Assembly: GCF_010389155.1 (NCBI RefSeq)
Contig: NC_057768.1
Coordinates: 16,675,664-16,739,663 of the forward strand
From: Erigeron canadensis
Lineage: Eukaryota; Streptophyta; Magnoliopsida; Asterales; Asteraceae
DNA: 64,000 bases
Reading direction: 5' to 3'
In this document: one piece after another, positions 10,538 through 23,483 of the stretch
Layout of the letters: each line of letters begins with the position of its first letter
Position numbering within the stretch: position 1 is the stretch's first letter
Translations under genes and position numbers: made by a program
Notes under the pieces: model-generated
The model's input: only the letters and a program-made list of their open reading frames with translations
What the model was told of the DNA's origin: nothing
Database searches by the model: none

Positions 10538-12494
10538 CACCAAGACTTGGAACCTGTTGCACAAAAGAAAAGCTCCAATGACACTTCATTCTATCCCTCA
10601 TTCATTTTCAATCTACCACATAAACTGGTAATTGGATTAGACGTACGTGCCACAACAACATCAGAACCAGTTCAAACCTCTCCAGTTCTTCAAGACATGC
10701 CTTAATTTGAAGAAACTCACATTGTCAATCCAGTTGACTCTGATGAGGAAGTTGAAGTAGTTTGGGCTGATCCTTCTCTAGTTGCTACGACTGTTGAGTA
10801 TCCCCAGGTGACTTGCACTGATGTTGTGATATATCAACCTAGTCAATACACTAAATGGATAGCTGCTCATCTAATTGAACAAATTATTGGAGATCCAGAT
10901 AGTGGGGTTCAGACTAGAAGAGCCACAAGTGAACAATGCTTGAACGTCACCTTCTTATCACTGATTGAACCGAAGAAGATTGACGAGGCTATGGCAGATC
11001 CAAGCTGGGTTGAGGCTATGCAAGAAGAGCTCAACCAGTTCGAAAGGAACAATCTTTGGGAACTTGTTCCTTGTCCTCCATGGTTAAAGAAAGAACCCAT
11101 TGGTACGAGGTGGGTCTATCGAAACAAGATGGATCAAGATGGCAATGTAGTGAGAAACAAAGCTAGATTGGTTGCCAAGGGTTATTGTCAAGCTGAGGGT
11201 GTTGATTTTGATGAAACTTTTGCTCCAGTTGCAAGATTTGAAGCCATTAGAATATTTTTGGCTTATGCAGCCCATCTGCAGTTCAAGGTCTTACAGATGG
11301 ATGTCAAAAGTGCGTTCCTGAATGAACTTTGGAAGAAGAAGTGTATGTTAAGCAGACTCCAGGCTTCATTAATGAGAAGCATCCTCACTTGGTATACAGA
11401 CTGAACAAAGCTTTGTATGGTCTTCGTCAAGCCCCAAGAGCCTGATATGATACTTTAACTAAACATCTTCTTAATAATGGTTTTCAAAGAAGTGAAATAG
11501 ATAATACCTTGTTTATCTTGAAAGAAAAAGGTAATATCTTGCTGGTACAAATTTATGTTGATGACATTATATTTGGGTCAACTGATGATGCAATGTGTGA
11601 AAAGCTTTCAAAAATCATGTCAACTGAGTATGAAATGAGTTTAATAGGTGAATTAACATTTTTCTTAGTTTACAAATTAAACAAACCATGGATGGTATTT
11701 TTATTAACCAAGAAAAATATGTCAGAGATTTGTTAAGAAAATACAAATTTGATTCAATCCCATCGAAAAACACACCCATTGCAGCACCTTTAAGTTTGGA
11801 TTCTGACCCAAATGGAAAACCAGTGGACCAAAAAGAATATCGTGGAATGGTTGGTTCACTGATGGACTTAATTGCAAGTCGACCAGATATAATGTTTGCA
11901 ACATGTTTATGTGCCAGATTTCAGGCTAATCCAAAAGAATCACATTTGCACGCTGCCAAGCGCATTTTTAGGTACCTGAAAGGGTGCCCTAGCCTTGGTC
12001 TTTGGTATCCCAACGGCTCGGAGTTAGATCTAATGGGTTATTCAGATTCAGATAATGCAGGTTGTAAGATAGATAGAAAGTCTACAACTGGTGGTCGTCA
12101 CTTCCTAGGGGGAAAACTGGTGAGTTGGACTAGCAAGAAGCAGAGGTCAGTCTCAATGTCAACTGCTGAGGCAGAGTACATTTCTGAAGCCAGTTGTTGT
12201 GCCCAGATTCTCTGGATCAAAAACTAATTGCTCGGTTATGGTATGAAATATACAAGAACCCTAATCTTTTGTAACAACACCAGTGCAATTGTTATATCTC
12301 ACAACCCGGTGATGCACTCAAAGACAAAGCATATTGACATCAGGTATTATTTTATTCGAGATCATGTTATGAAAAGAGATATTGAAATTCATTTCATCCC
12401 CACGGATAAACAATTAGCTGATGTTTTTACAAAACCTCTTTATGAAAAGACTTTTAAATATCTCATCAACGAATTGGGAATGCTAAATACTTGA
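10538..12494 (+). pseudogene. pol: Copia-A reverse transcriptase and RNase H
   Basis: After the LINE the linker resumes (HQDLEPVAQKKSS). RT begins at about 10990 ([39 protein letters not shown]). A frameshift near 11325, a stop where RAWYD is expected (about 11441-11443) and a shift near 11670 break it, but the catalytic YVDDIIFGS is intact (about 11555). RNase H follows with SDSDNAGCKIDRKST and STAEAEY. A TAA at 12225-12227 splits it from the last part (IDIRYYFIRDHV, ADVFTKPL), ending at 12494. Role: cDNA synthesis from the element RNA. Confidence 0.9.
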
Positions 12495-13081
12495 AACACT
12501 CGAACGCCTTTGTGATACTATGCTGGCACTAACTGATATCTGGATCATCATTATAGGGGGAAAAAACTCAAAATGTTTTTATGACTAAAGTTCATTTTTG
12601 CTCAAAAATGCAACTGGAGAGATCTCCAGTTGAAACTGACTAAAATTTATTTTTGTTTTGAAAATTGCAACTGGAGAACCTCTCCAGTTGAAACTGGCAC
12701 TAGATAATCTCTAGTGTTTTAACCCATAAAAAGGATGCACTTTTTATGGGGATTGTTGCAGGTAGTGGGCGCGTGGGAATACCAGCCGTCGTAGCATTAA
12801 ATGCTTGACAAGTTGGTAATAAATATTTTTGAATTTCAAATTTTCTAAAAATCTAAGTTATAAACGATTTCGAAAATTTGGGGATTAAAATATCTTTTCA
12901 TATATATAGTGAATTTTTTATTGCCTATATAGACCCCCACCAAAATCATTTCCCATTTACTTCGCACATATATTCTCTTCATTTACTTCCAATCATCAAA
13001 ATCGCTTTTTTTCTCTCTCTTCTCAATAAATCAAGAACCCTAATTACTAAATTCTCAATTTCAGTTTCCAATCAATCTCAA
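12495..13081 (+). promoter_or_regulatory. Copia-A intergenic region: PPT-like tract, palindromes, putative internal promoter
   Basis: A PPT-like run ataggggggaaaaa lies near 12553. Two strong palindromes follow: CAACTGGAGA-GA-TCTCCAGTTG (12611-12632) and CAACTGGAGA-ACC-TCTCCAGTTG (12668-12690). A related one, AACTGGAG-CT-CTCCAGTT, is at the LTR start (27253-27270). TATA-like sites are tatatata (12901-12908) and ctatataga (12925-12932), followed by a C/T-rich leader to the extra-ORF ATG at 13082. This looks like a second promoter; initiation is inferred. Confidence 0.6.
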
Positions 13082-16000
13082 ATGGCTCCCAAATCATCTT
13101 CTTCTTCTCGTTCTCATGATGTGAACTTGCTCACAGTTGAGTATGTTCCATCAGAGGATGTTAAACATGCCATTGGTGCCCCTATCAATTCTAAATCTAT
13201 AAAATTAAATCCAAACAACCATATGGCTAGTCTTCAAGGGCAACAGGCTGCCGATAGTCTAATCGGGAGAATCCAATCCTTTCTTCATGATTCTCCCCTC
13301 GGCGAGTCCTTTTCTTTGAACCCATACAAGATGTATCATGACTACTTGTGTGAGTTCTGGTACACGGCCTCTACTTCTAATGACGGCTCATCCATCTCCT
13401 TCACCTTAAAGGATGAGTTTGTCCTGTGTACCATTACCGCTAATACGTTGAGGGATGCCCTTCACCTCAACTACTGGAGATAAGGTGAGTCTCCAGTTGT
13501 AATCTCCTAAAACATCAATTTTCGCTAGGTGCTTCTAGATAGTGGCAATGAAGAAGTACTTGAAAAGGGAGTTTTACGGACCAAGGGACCCATGACAATG
13601 AAAGGTCTTTCACCATCCTGGAAGTACTTTTTCGTCCACTTGGTTGAAAGTTTGGGTGGGAGTTCTGGTGGATTGGACCAGATTCCTTCCAGGCAGAGAT
13701 GGCATACTGCCTATGGAACGGACTGAGAGTAGACTTCGCAAACATCTTGTTCAGGAGCTTGGTGGTCAAATTAAAAGGTAATAGGGGCCCTTGCATCCCA
13801 TTTTCGCGATTTCTATCTCTTTGTTTTAAATTAATTTTGGGCAGAGAGGCATACAAAAACACACTCTCTCTATACTATGTGCCAGAATTATTGAGGAATC
13901 TGGACAACCTTGTATCCACAACTGATGAGGTCCAGATTCCTCCTAGAATGTTGCTGGCATTCGCAAAAACTGACGCACCTTTACCAGATGGCAAAGAAAG
14001 ACAACTGGGCGGGCCTCAAAATAATAAGGGACCCACTTGTTCGTCTGCTAGTATAGTGACAGTTGCCGAACTTGGGCAACAGTCTATCCCCACCAGCTCC
14101 AGCGTGTCTGTCCTTCCAGCTACCTACCCCAGAGACCTCCCAACAGGTATCCGGGTTGTTCCAAAGGCAAATAGGTCAAAACAATGTCGTCTTAGGAACC
14201 AGTTAGAACTTGCCACTGACACTAGTTTCCCAACCAGCTCTTCAGGTACTTCCCAACAAGTACCTGGAGAAAGTCAAAGGGATACACCGTAAGCAACCAC
14301 CCTCGATACTTCTCTAGGAGAGGGTGGTGAAGATGTAACTGGGTCAGCCCAACCCAGATTAGAGTCTGTGTCAGCACAAATCTTGCAGAGCTAAATTTCT
14401 GACACTCTAATTGCACGAACCAACGAAGTTTCTGGCCAGTCACAGCCAGAGATCGAGGTTCTAGAATCTTCGGCCCATGATATTACGACTGAGGAAAGAG
14501 CAGTTGTAGTTGAGGCACCAGTGACCTCTTTCTAGGAAGAAATTCCACAAACTGATGAAACCATTGAGGATACTCAAACTAGTCATCAGGAGTCTAAACA
14601 ACTTGTTCAGCCACCCCCAACATTTATGGATCTTGGCATAAATGAGGGTGAGTTTCAACTTGAATCTTCGGATTCAGATGAGACTGAATCTGACCAGGAA
14701 ATGGCTGATGCTTCTGTACTTGATCAACTACCTTCTTTCCTTGGTCAACCCCAAGAACCACAAGTTTCAGTTTCACAACAAGATTTCTCCTCACTTCAAG
14801 AAATTCCACCTCATGCCTCCAGATACTTAAACTCACTCTTTGTGCCTAGAAATAGGCACATACTTACGCCACCATCGCCGTCGTTCACACCTGAGCATTC
14901 TTAGCATGAACGACAACTTGAATCTCTTCCTTTTCTTTCTTCAACAACTCCTCTTCTATCCACTGGTGCTACTACAACAGGAGAACCAACGATTATATTA
15001 CCTCCTCTAGTTGTACCTATAGCTTTTAGAGTTGGTCCAGTGACACCTTCCCCTCCGTCACTGGATTGCCAGTTCGGGTCTTTTCAAGCCGATCTCTCAA
15101 ACCTTCTTACGAGGGTCGAGGAGATTAAAAAGAGATTGGAAAAGAATACCATGTCCCTCTCCAAGTACCAGAAGGACTTGGTGTTCAAGAAGCTCAATGA
15201 GTTGGTCAATTCCTCCAATCAACTGGCAACATCATTAAAAGAGGCTTTTGCACTGACTCAATCTAGAGTCACATCTTCAATTACCAACCTGCTGAGCACA
15301 ACTGTTAGATCATCAGAGGTTGATTTGAAGGAGCTTGAAAGACAGGTTAAGTTGTTATCTGAAAAACCTGGTCTAGATGTGACAGAGCTTGGTAACCAGT
15401 TGGCCTCTTCAGTTGGTCAAAAGATAAAGGATACCTTGGCTGCTAGAGAACAACAATTTCTGGAAAAGGTGATATCTGAGATCACCAAGACTGCAGTGCC
15501 CCAGGTTGATCTCACCCCCATTACATCTGAGATTGATCGGTTGAGGTGCAGTCTGGACACTTTAGCTAGCAAGGTATCTGATCACTCAACTGCAATAACA
15601 AATCTGACAACTGAAGTTGGCAAAGAGAAGGAAAAGGAGGTAGTAAGGGAAGCAGTTGCAACTGGTCTCTCTCCAGATGATTTAAAAATACTTCAAGCAA
15701 TTCAAAAGAGCCAAGACACCACTTGTGGCAATGTCATGACTCAATCTCAAGAAATAAATCATTTGTGGAGGATAGTTCGTATTATCTGTGGAGTTTTCAA
15801 GGAGTGCAAGAACATGGAATCATGGCAACCTCTAGGTCGCTTACCAACTAGTCATGGAGACTTTGAAGCAATAAGAAAAGGACTAGATGCTGCCAAGGGG
15901 GAAAGATCTGTTCATGCCCCTCGCACTCTTGTTGAAATTCCAAGTTCAGGAAAGGAGATTGTAGTTGCTGGGACTAGTACTGATGCTAGTCAGGTAGTTG

Positions 16001-16920
16001 TTGCTGCCAGTACTAATGTTGATTAGTAAATGATTGAACAATTTGAGGATGTGGTGGACAGGGGAAATGTGGACAAGGTAAAGGGAATGGCCACTGATGA
16101 ACCAACTGATAAGCTGGCCACTGATATTCCTTTATTAGAAACTGACAATGTTGATCAGCTACCTCCAAGAACAGAAAGTGAAAGTCAGAAGCTGGTAAGA
16201 ATTGGATATATTATTAAGGAAAAGAAGAAACAAATGAGAGTCAATCAAGTTGAATCAAGTAAAAATCTTCTTCCCACTCTGGTTGATGCCACTGACTCAC
16301 AACTGTTGGGTTTGACACTTGTTGAATATAAGAAGATCAAAGAAGATCCAAGGATTGTCAATTTCTTGAGAGAAATAATGGAGGTTGAACTGGACAAGCA
16401 CTATCAGAATGATGAAGCTGACCACGATGCCAGACGTTTGAATATGTCAGTGGAAAAGGAAAAAGAGGTGAGAACTGAAGGGATTCTCAAAAGATCTGAC
16501 CAAGTAAAGAAAGTGGTCAAACAGGTATTGAATCCACCCAAGTCCAAGGGAAGAAAACAAAAAGCTATGCCAAGGGATGTAAACCTGAGGACTTGGATAG
16601 AACCATCTGAACCCACAAATGAAGATATTAGAGCTGCTACTCACAAACTGAGCACGAGCCAGATCAAGCTGACCAATGAATCTGAGGCTCGCACATACTT
16701 ATCTAATGTACAGCGTTGAAGGCATAATAAGGGGAGGATCACTGATGTGAAAGTATCGATCAAACCTGGTCTAAAACACTTTGTGGTGGAGGTTCAATAC
16801 ATTGGTGGGCCAAAACAAACAACTGAGAATCCTGATGTTCATCAGTATGGTCATTCAGAGCATGTGGAGATACTAAGCTTGTTGGAGAAACGTTGTTATG
16901 CCTGGAAATTTCAAGTACCA
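13082..16920 (+). pseudogene. Copia-A extra ORF (env-position protein of unknown function)
   Basis: ATG 13082 opens MAPKSSSSSRSHD. Visible parts in order: an N-terminal domain with LCEFWYTAS and FTLKDEFVLCTITANTLRDAL (to 13483), GPMTMKGLSPSWKYFFVHL and GGSSGGLDQIP (to 13726), then after one frameshift VDFANILFRSL and IPFSRFLSLCFK. A low-complexity Ser/Thr/acidic middle and a coiled-coil-like segment (15040-15700) follow. The C-terminal part VSIKPGLKHFVVEVQY and VEILSLLEK is cut by the Tat element at about 16899/17416 and resumes at 26791. Breaks are mostly single stops (13483, 14292, 14904, 16026, 16719). The family occurs in all four copia elements here; no enzyme motif is recognised. Confidence 0.75.
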
Positions 16921-17493
16921 ATATCTTGAAAGCCCAAGATCTTGACATCTCAGGATCTTGACACAGCGGAAATTTCAAGTACCAAAAGAGGTGAGAACTG
17001 AAGGGATTCTCAAAAGATCTGAACAAGTAAAGAAAGTGGTCAAACAGGTATTGAATCCACCCAAGTCCAGGGGAAGAAAACAAAAAGCTTTGCCAAGGGA
17101 TGCAAACCTGAGGACTTGGGTAGAACCATCTGAACCCACAAATGAAGATATTCGAGCTGCTACTCACAAACTGAGCACGAGCCAGATCAAGCTGATCAAT
17201 GAATCTGAGGCTCGTACATACTTATCTGATGTACAGCGTTGAAGGCACAATAAGGGGAGGATCACTGATGTGAAAGTATCAATCAAACCTGGTCCAAAAC
17301 ACTTTGTGGTGGAGGTTCAATACTTTGGTGGGCCAAAACGAACAACTGAGAATCCTGATGTTCATCAGTATGGTCATTCAGAGCATGTAGAGATACTAAG
17401 CTTGTTGGAGAAACGGTGTTATGCCTGGAAATTTCAAGTACCAATATCTTGAAAGCCCAAGATCTTGACATCTCAGGATCTTGACACAGCGGA
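16461..17493 (+). repeat. 523-bp tandem duplication across the Copia-A/Tat junction
   Basis: 16461-16983 and 16984-17493 are near-identical at a constant offset of 523. Each unit holds the end of the extra ORF, the TSD-like aacgt or aacgg, and the first ~70 bp of the Tat 5' LTR. The duplication therefore postdates the Tat insertion. A short aaatttcaagtacc segment at the unit boundary (16970-16983) repeats LTR sequence. Confidence 0.9.
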
Positions 17494-17622
17494 ACATTCG
17501 GAAGATATAATAACGTATTTTTACACATGTTATTATTATTTCCTCGTGAGTAATACATGCAGGATCAATGATAATCAATATCACACTTGGAGAAATACCT
17601 CTAATGGTACGAAATCAATGCT
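17417..17622 (+). repeat. Tat 5' LTR, truncated
   Basis: TGTTATGCCTGG onward matches the 3' LTR (25877) for about 205 bp to gaaatcaatg. Homology then stops and gag-like sequence starts. The remaining ~710 bp of LTR, the PBS and most of gag are deleted, so this copy cannot initiate its own transcript. Confidence 0.9.
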
Positions 17623-17623
17623 G

Positions 17624-18660
17624 TTGAAGATGAAGAAGGACCAGAGTATCCCGCATTGTCAATATATTGTTTCACTGTTGGCATACCTGGCTTGATAATG
17701 GCTTTGAGGAATCTTGGAGACAAGGTCAGGTGGCCACACAAGAAAAATAATGATGGTACTTCAAAAAGATGGATACCAGCCAATGGTGTGCCTACCATGA
17801 AGACTTTGGTCACATCACTGAAGATTGCAAAATGCTGAGAGGAGAAATATCTATACTCTTATCCAAAGGGTATTTGACAGAGTTGATGGGTAGAGAGAAG
17901 GCTAAAGACGTTGAAGGCATGGATTTCACCAAGCCAAAACCTACCCAAAAGGCAGATTCTCCACCAGCAAACGCCAAAGTAATTAACACCATTTCTGGTG
18001 GATCGGAAGTTTGTGGAACAAGTTACTCAGCAGCCAAGAGGTTTGTAAAGCAGAATAAGGCAGAAAAAAGAGAAAATAAGGTGAAGAAAGCTTCTATCTC
18101 AGACTCAGATACTATTTCCTTTGAAGATGACAACTTTGATGACATTATAGAGCCTCATCACGATGGTTTGGTCGTTACTCTCTTTATTGCTAACCACTTT
18201 GTTCGCAGGATTTTAATAGTTAATGGAAGCTCTGTGAATATAATCAAATTGGAGACGCTAAAAAGAATGGACATCTCTGAAGACAACATTATTGGCAAAA
18301 TATCTCCATTAATTGGCTTTAGTGGAGAAGCCAATTTTGTGTACGTGGAAGGATTGAACTCCATGCAAAAATTGCCAATTTTGGCTTCAGGATGGACATC
18401 TCTGAAGAGATTAAATTGCCAGTATACGTGGAAGGATTGAACTCCATGCAAAAATTTTGTGTGGTGGATGTCCTCCCAGGTTGCAACATTATCCTAAGAA
18501 GACCATGGATTCACGAAATGAGGGAAGTGCCATCGACATACCATCAGTGTGTTAAAATTCCAACACCTTGGGGAGTCATTACTGTCAAGGGTGATCAACA
18601 AGAAGCCAAAGAATGTTACACATCAAGTATGAAGTCAGCATCGAAGCTTACTGCTCAATA
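17624..18660 (+). pseudogene. gag: Tat gag C-terminus and protease remnant
   Basis: The frame around 17769-18440 contains a CCHC-like sequence, YHEDFGHITEDCKML, characteristic of Tat gag. After a linker the protease core reads VNGSSVNII; the Asp usually found before G-S-S is Asn here, so the site is probably dead. A scrambled local duplication follows: tacgtggaaggattgaactcc occurs at 18341 and 18424. The frame then continues with VVDVLPGCNIILRRPWIH to the stop at 18661. Upstream gag is deleted. Confidence 0.78.
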
Positions 18661-20666
18661 GCAATTACAGAAAAGGATCTTCGATGTTGATGAACCAGAA
18701 GAACAAGACGTAAAAGAAGTAATCTTAACACCTGAAGATCCTAATATTAAAGTATTATTAGGAGCAAAAATCTCAAAAGAATTAGAAGTCAAGTTTACTG
18801 ACTTTCTAAAGAAAAGAATGAAAACTTTTGCATGGAAACAAGAGGATATGACAGGAATATCAAAAGATATAATTACTCACAAGCTTGGAATTGATAAGAG
18901 TTTCAAGCCTATCCAATAGAAAAGAAGAAAATTCGCTCCTGAGAGAAATGCCATTATTCAAGAAGATGTGGAAAGACTACTAAAAGCAAAGATGATCAGA
19001 GAAGTAAAATTCCATGAATGGCTAGCAAACGTGGTCGTGGTGCAGAAAAAGAATGGGAAATGGAAAGTTTGTGTAGATTTCACCGATCTAAACAAAGCTT
19101 GTCCAAAAGATCCATTTCCTCTGCCTCAAATAGATGCAATGGTCGATGCGACTTCAGGACATGAAATGCTTACATTCATGGATTCTTCTTCAGGATTTCA
19201 GCAAATTCAAATGGAACCTGAAGATCAGGAAGCCACAACCTTTATGACGCTAACAGGTATTTATTGTTACATTGCAATGCTTTTTGGTCTTAAAAATGCA
19301 GGTGCAACATATCAAAGGTTGGTCAATATGATGTTCAAAGACCAACTGGGGGATACAATGGAAGTATACATAGAAGACATGGTGGTCAAATCAAAGAGAG
19401 CTGAAGATCACTTGAAAGATCTTGAAGTGGCCTTCAACATCCTAGACAAATATAATATGAATCTAAACCCTGCAAAGTGAAACTTTGGAGTCGGTGCTGG
19501 GAAGTTTCTAGGATATATGGTCACCAAAAGAGGCATCGAAGAAAGTCCAGAGCAGATCAAAGCCATTCTAAATTTGAAATCCCCTTCGAACGCCAAGGAT
19601 GTTCAAAGACTGACGAGAAGATTGGGAGCATTGAATAGATTCATTTCAAGATCCTCAAATAGATGTAAAGAATTTTACGATATTCTAAGGAAAAGCAAAA
19701 GGTTCGAATGGGGAGAAAGACAGGAAGAACCCTTCCAAGAATTGAAGAAATATCTCTCTACGCCTCCACTATTAATGAAGCCTAAAGATAGAGAGCCCTT
19801 ATATCTTTACATGGCAGTATCTTCAACTTCAGTAAGTGCAGTGCTAGTAAAGGAAATAGAAGGTCAGCAAAATCCTATTTACTACGTAAGCAAAAGTTTA
19901 ATTGATGCTGAAACCAAGTACTCTCATCTCGAAAAACTTATACTTGCATTGGTAATGGCATCTACTAAGCTTAGGCATTACTTTGAAACGCATGCTATGC
20001 ATGTTAGGACTAACTACCCTATAAAATGTGTTCTAAGAAAACCTGAAGTATCTGGTAGGATGGCTAAGTGGTCCATTAAATTAAGTGCTTTTAATTTAAT
20101 CTATGAACCTAGGACTGCTATAAAATCACAGGCCTTAGCAGACTTTGTGGTTGATTTCAGTACCGATTTGCAATCTGATGTAGACTTAGAAGTCAAAATG
20201 CTAGAAGAATCCACTGAAAAATGGACTTTACATACTGATGGTGCAGCTAATGTTAAAGGAATAGGATTAGGCATCGTACTAAAATCGCCACAGGGGGATA
20301 TCATACCCCAGGCAGTTAATTGTCATTTTATAGCTACCAATAATGAAGCAGAATACGAGGCTTTAATTTCTGGCATGCAATTGGCTAAAGATATGAACAT
20401 TAGAAATCTTAAAAGTATATGTAGACTCATTGCTTCTAGCTAATCATTTTAATGGAACATATGCTGCAAAGGGTGAAAAATTAATACAATATATGGAAAT
20501 TGTCAAAAAACTAGCAGAAAATTTTGATTTGTTTGACATAGACCAAGTTCCTAGAGAAGAAAATACTGAAGCTAATGCTTTAGCTAATTTAGGATCAACA
20601 CTTAAGATGTCACCAGAAACTAAAATTCCTATAGTTCACATTTTGCAACCTGCTATAGGAACATAA
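18661..20666 (+). pseudogene. pol: Tat reverse transcriptase, RNase H and second RNase H
   Basis: Pre-RT linker (FAWKQEDMTGIS), then RT with KKNGKWKVCVDFTDLN, CPKDPFPLPQID and FMDSSSGFQQIQM. The active-site box is YIEDMVVKS, where YVDD-type DD is normal, so one catalytic Asp is lost. Single stops occur near 18919 and at 19478-19480. RNase H (PLYLYMAVSSTSVSAVL, YSHLEKLILAL) is followed by the Tat-specific archaeal-type RNase H (WTLHTDGAANVKGIGLGIVL, TNNEAEYEALISG). A frameshift near 20410 moves the VDSLLLANHF end into another frame, closing with EANALANLGS. Confidence 0.87.
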
Positions 20667-21950
20667 TCAGCAAAGATATTGGCTATTGAAGGTTCAGAAA
20701 TAGACCAACCTGAGAACAATCAAAATTCATAGACTACACCCATAATAGAATATTTAAATACTGGGACAATTCCTAAGGATGAACACCCAAAGAATTTTCG
20801 CATGAAAACTGCACATTATTCTATGATAAATGGTACTTTGTATAGAAGATCACTTGCAGGACCATATCTTAGGTGTTTGGAATATCCTGAGACTACTGAG
20901 GTACTCAAAGATATCCATGAAGCTGAATGTGGAAACCATACAGCAGGAAGATCTTTGTACTCCAAGATCTTGAGAACAGGTTATTATCGGCCGACCTTGA
21001 AACAAGACGCTGAAGAATACTCAAAGAAATGTGATGCATGCCAACGACATAGCAACATTTACCATCAACCAGCAGAGCCTATGTATCCAGTCCTTTCACC
21101 TTGGCCATTCATGAAGTAGGGGATGGATATTGTTGGGCCAATGACAGAATCTTCAGAAGGGAAGAAGTACTTTTTGGCCATGACTGATTATTTTTCAAAA
21201 TGGATTGAAGCAGAAAAATATGCGAAGATCCAAGAAGCTCATGTTATATCTTTTATCAAGAAAAATATACTAACACGATTTGGAGTTCCCGCTGAGATAA
21301 GTTGTGACAATGGATCACAATTTATTGGCAAAAGGACAACCAATTTCTGTGAGAGTTGGGGAATCAAAATGATTACCTCTACACCTGTACATCCTCAGGC
21401 TAACGGACAAGCAGAGTCAAGCAATAAGATCATCATGAACAATCTCAAGAAAAGAGTGGGACAAGCTAAAGGAAAATGGGCAGAAGAACTTCCATTTGTC
21501 TTGTGGGCTGATCGAACCACTTCAAAAACGGCTACTGGACAAACGCCATTTTCACTTGTCTTTGGGACTGAAGCAGTATTGCCTACCGAAATGGATTTGC
21601 CTACAACAAGAGTAAGCCTATTAACTTATGAGAAAAAGAAGGAGTTATTGCTTGAAGATCTTGAAGCTATAACTGAGCTACGAGAAAGAACCAAGATAAG
21701 AATAGCAGCCTATCAACAGCGAATCGCTAAGTCTTATAATAAAAATATAATAGTTAGAAGATTTCAATTTGGAGATCTAGTTCTCAAAAAGGTTCTAACT
21801 AAACCCGATGGTAAGTTGAACCCAAAATGGGAAGGTCCGTACTTAATAGAAGGAGAAGCTGGGAAAGGATCCTATTGGCTTCAAACTTTGAAAGGTACAC
21901 TAGTTCCAAGAGCATGGAATGCTATCCATCTCAAGATTTATCACATATAG
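20667..21950 (+). pseudogene. pol: Tat integrase
   Basis: The zinc-binding part has the H-C pattern around HEAECGNHTAG and CDACQRH. The DDE core has GMDIVGPM, SCDNGSQFIG and an E in GQAESSNK. The C-terminus (FGDLVLKKVL, WEGPYLI, AWNAIHLKIYHI) is complete at 21950. One nonsense codon, TAG at 21117-21119, stands where W is expected (WPFMK-stop-GMDIVGP), a TGG-to-TAG change. Apart from that the frame 21123-21950 is open. No chromodomain is seen, as expected for Tat. Confidence 0.88.
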
Positions 21951-22649
21951 TTTACTTTGTCTTTCGACAAAGCCATGTGTAACAACCGCCTTAGAAATAA
22001 TTTAAATAAATCCATGATATGTTCTAGTTTCGAATATGTGCTCACATGAAGATCTATTCACTCTTAAATCTTAAATTATAAGACGCGTCTATGGTCTATT
22101 GTGATAAGAATGTTAGGTTTCAAGACGTAAGCGATTGTATTCAAGAAATTCTAGTCTGAAAATGTTTCATTTAGACCCTACAATTATTAGAATCATTAAT
22201 TAAGGGAAAACTATAAAAGGGTTAGAAAACCCCATTTTCTACTTCTTCACCATTCCCCCCCCCCCCCCATCTCACCTCTCTCTCTCTCTCTAAAAACACA
22301 CACATACATTCACCATCTTCACCCACAAAAATTCATCATTTGATTTTGAGTTGTTAAACCAAGATTTCTTGCATTTTTAGCTTCCTTGTGATAATCAAAA
22401 CATATTTCTAGTATCGATTTTCAGGTAATGACAGCAAATTTTGAGATTTTCATCAAAATAAAAGTTTACTTTTCAAGTGTATGTTCTTGATGATTTGGTC
22501 CATTTTTGGTGTAAAAATCGTGTTAAAAGTTAGTGGGTTTGTGTCTAAAAGTGTTTAGTAACCTTTTCGTGATCAAATTTGGGTCGTAAACGTGTCTTAA
22601 TCTTCAAAACCCTCGTTTTTGTTGAACAGTCCCAAATTCGTCCTAAAAA

Positions 22650-22990
22650 CACTTAAAACGAATTTAGTATCCTAGAAACGAATTTAAGTCTTCCAAAACG
22701 AAATTAAGCTTCAAAACGAACTTAAGCTCCAAACAAACTTAAGTCCTCAAACGAATTTAAGGTTTATCTTCGTTCAGATACACCTAACGAATTTAAGGTC
22801 TATCTTCGTTCAGATACACCTAACGAATTTAAGGTTTATCTTCGTTCAGATACACCTAACGAATTTAAGGTCTATCTTCGTTCAGATACACCTTACGAGT
22901 TTAAGGTTTATCTTCGTTCAGATACACCTTACGAATTTAAGGTCTATCTTCGTTCAGATACACCTTACGAATTTAAAGTCTATTTTCGTT
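22650..22990 (+). repeat. Minisatellite in solo LTR 1, motif ACGAATTTAAG
   Basis: Early degenerate units (aacgaatttaagt and variants, about 22650-22755) lead into about six regular ~35-bp units of acgaatttaaggt plus ctatcttcgttcagatacacc (about 22755-22990). The sequence between aacgaa and ttcgtt is loosely inverted. Confidence 0.85.
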
Positions 22991-23483
22991 AGTTGTAGAA
23001 ATCAGATTTTATACTTCGTTGTAATCCAAGTCTATCATGTACAAGGAAACCCTAATTAAGGTATAATCAAGACATATTCGATCTTGTTTATCAAAGTGCG
23101 AGTTTAAAGACGTTCATTACGAGCCTAGTGTATGAAAAACACTGTTGAGTCAAACGTTTAAGGATCTTTAGTGAACCAAATCATCAGTACATCAAGGACA
23201 CTTAGTAAATAAATAATCACGAGAACTAATACATGTATCCATCTATGCTCAATGGTTTGTGATTAGGTTGACATCAAGACATACTTGGATTCGAGTAGAT
23301 ATATTTTACTATATCTGTGCTTATACCCTGTGCTTGTAGAACTACGCTTGTAGCAGATCACTGTGAGTCTTCGTAGCCCCTTTTTCTTTACTTATTTCGG
23401 GGTGAAAGGAATACTACTCATGCTTTTATACATGCCGTAACTACTTTTACTACTCTTTGGCTATTTGACTACTTGTTACATAT

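Noticed and set aside
13485..13528. Intron in the Copia-A extra ORF (GATAAG/GTGAGT to TTTTCGCTAG)
   Set aside because: The donor is attractive, but 44 bp is too short for a plant intron and a TAA precedes the donor. Small local decay is more likely.
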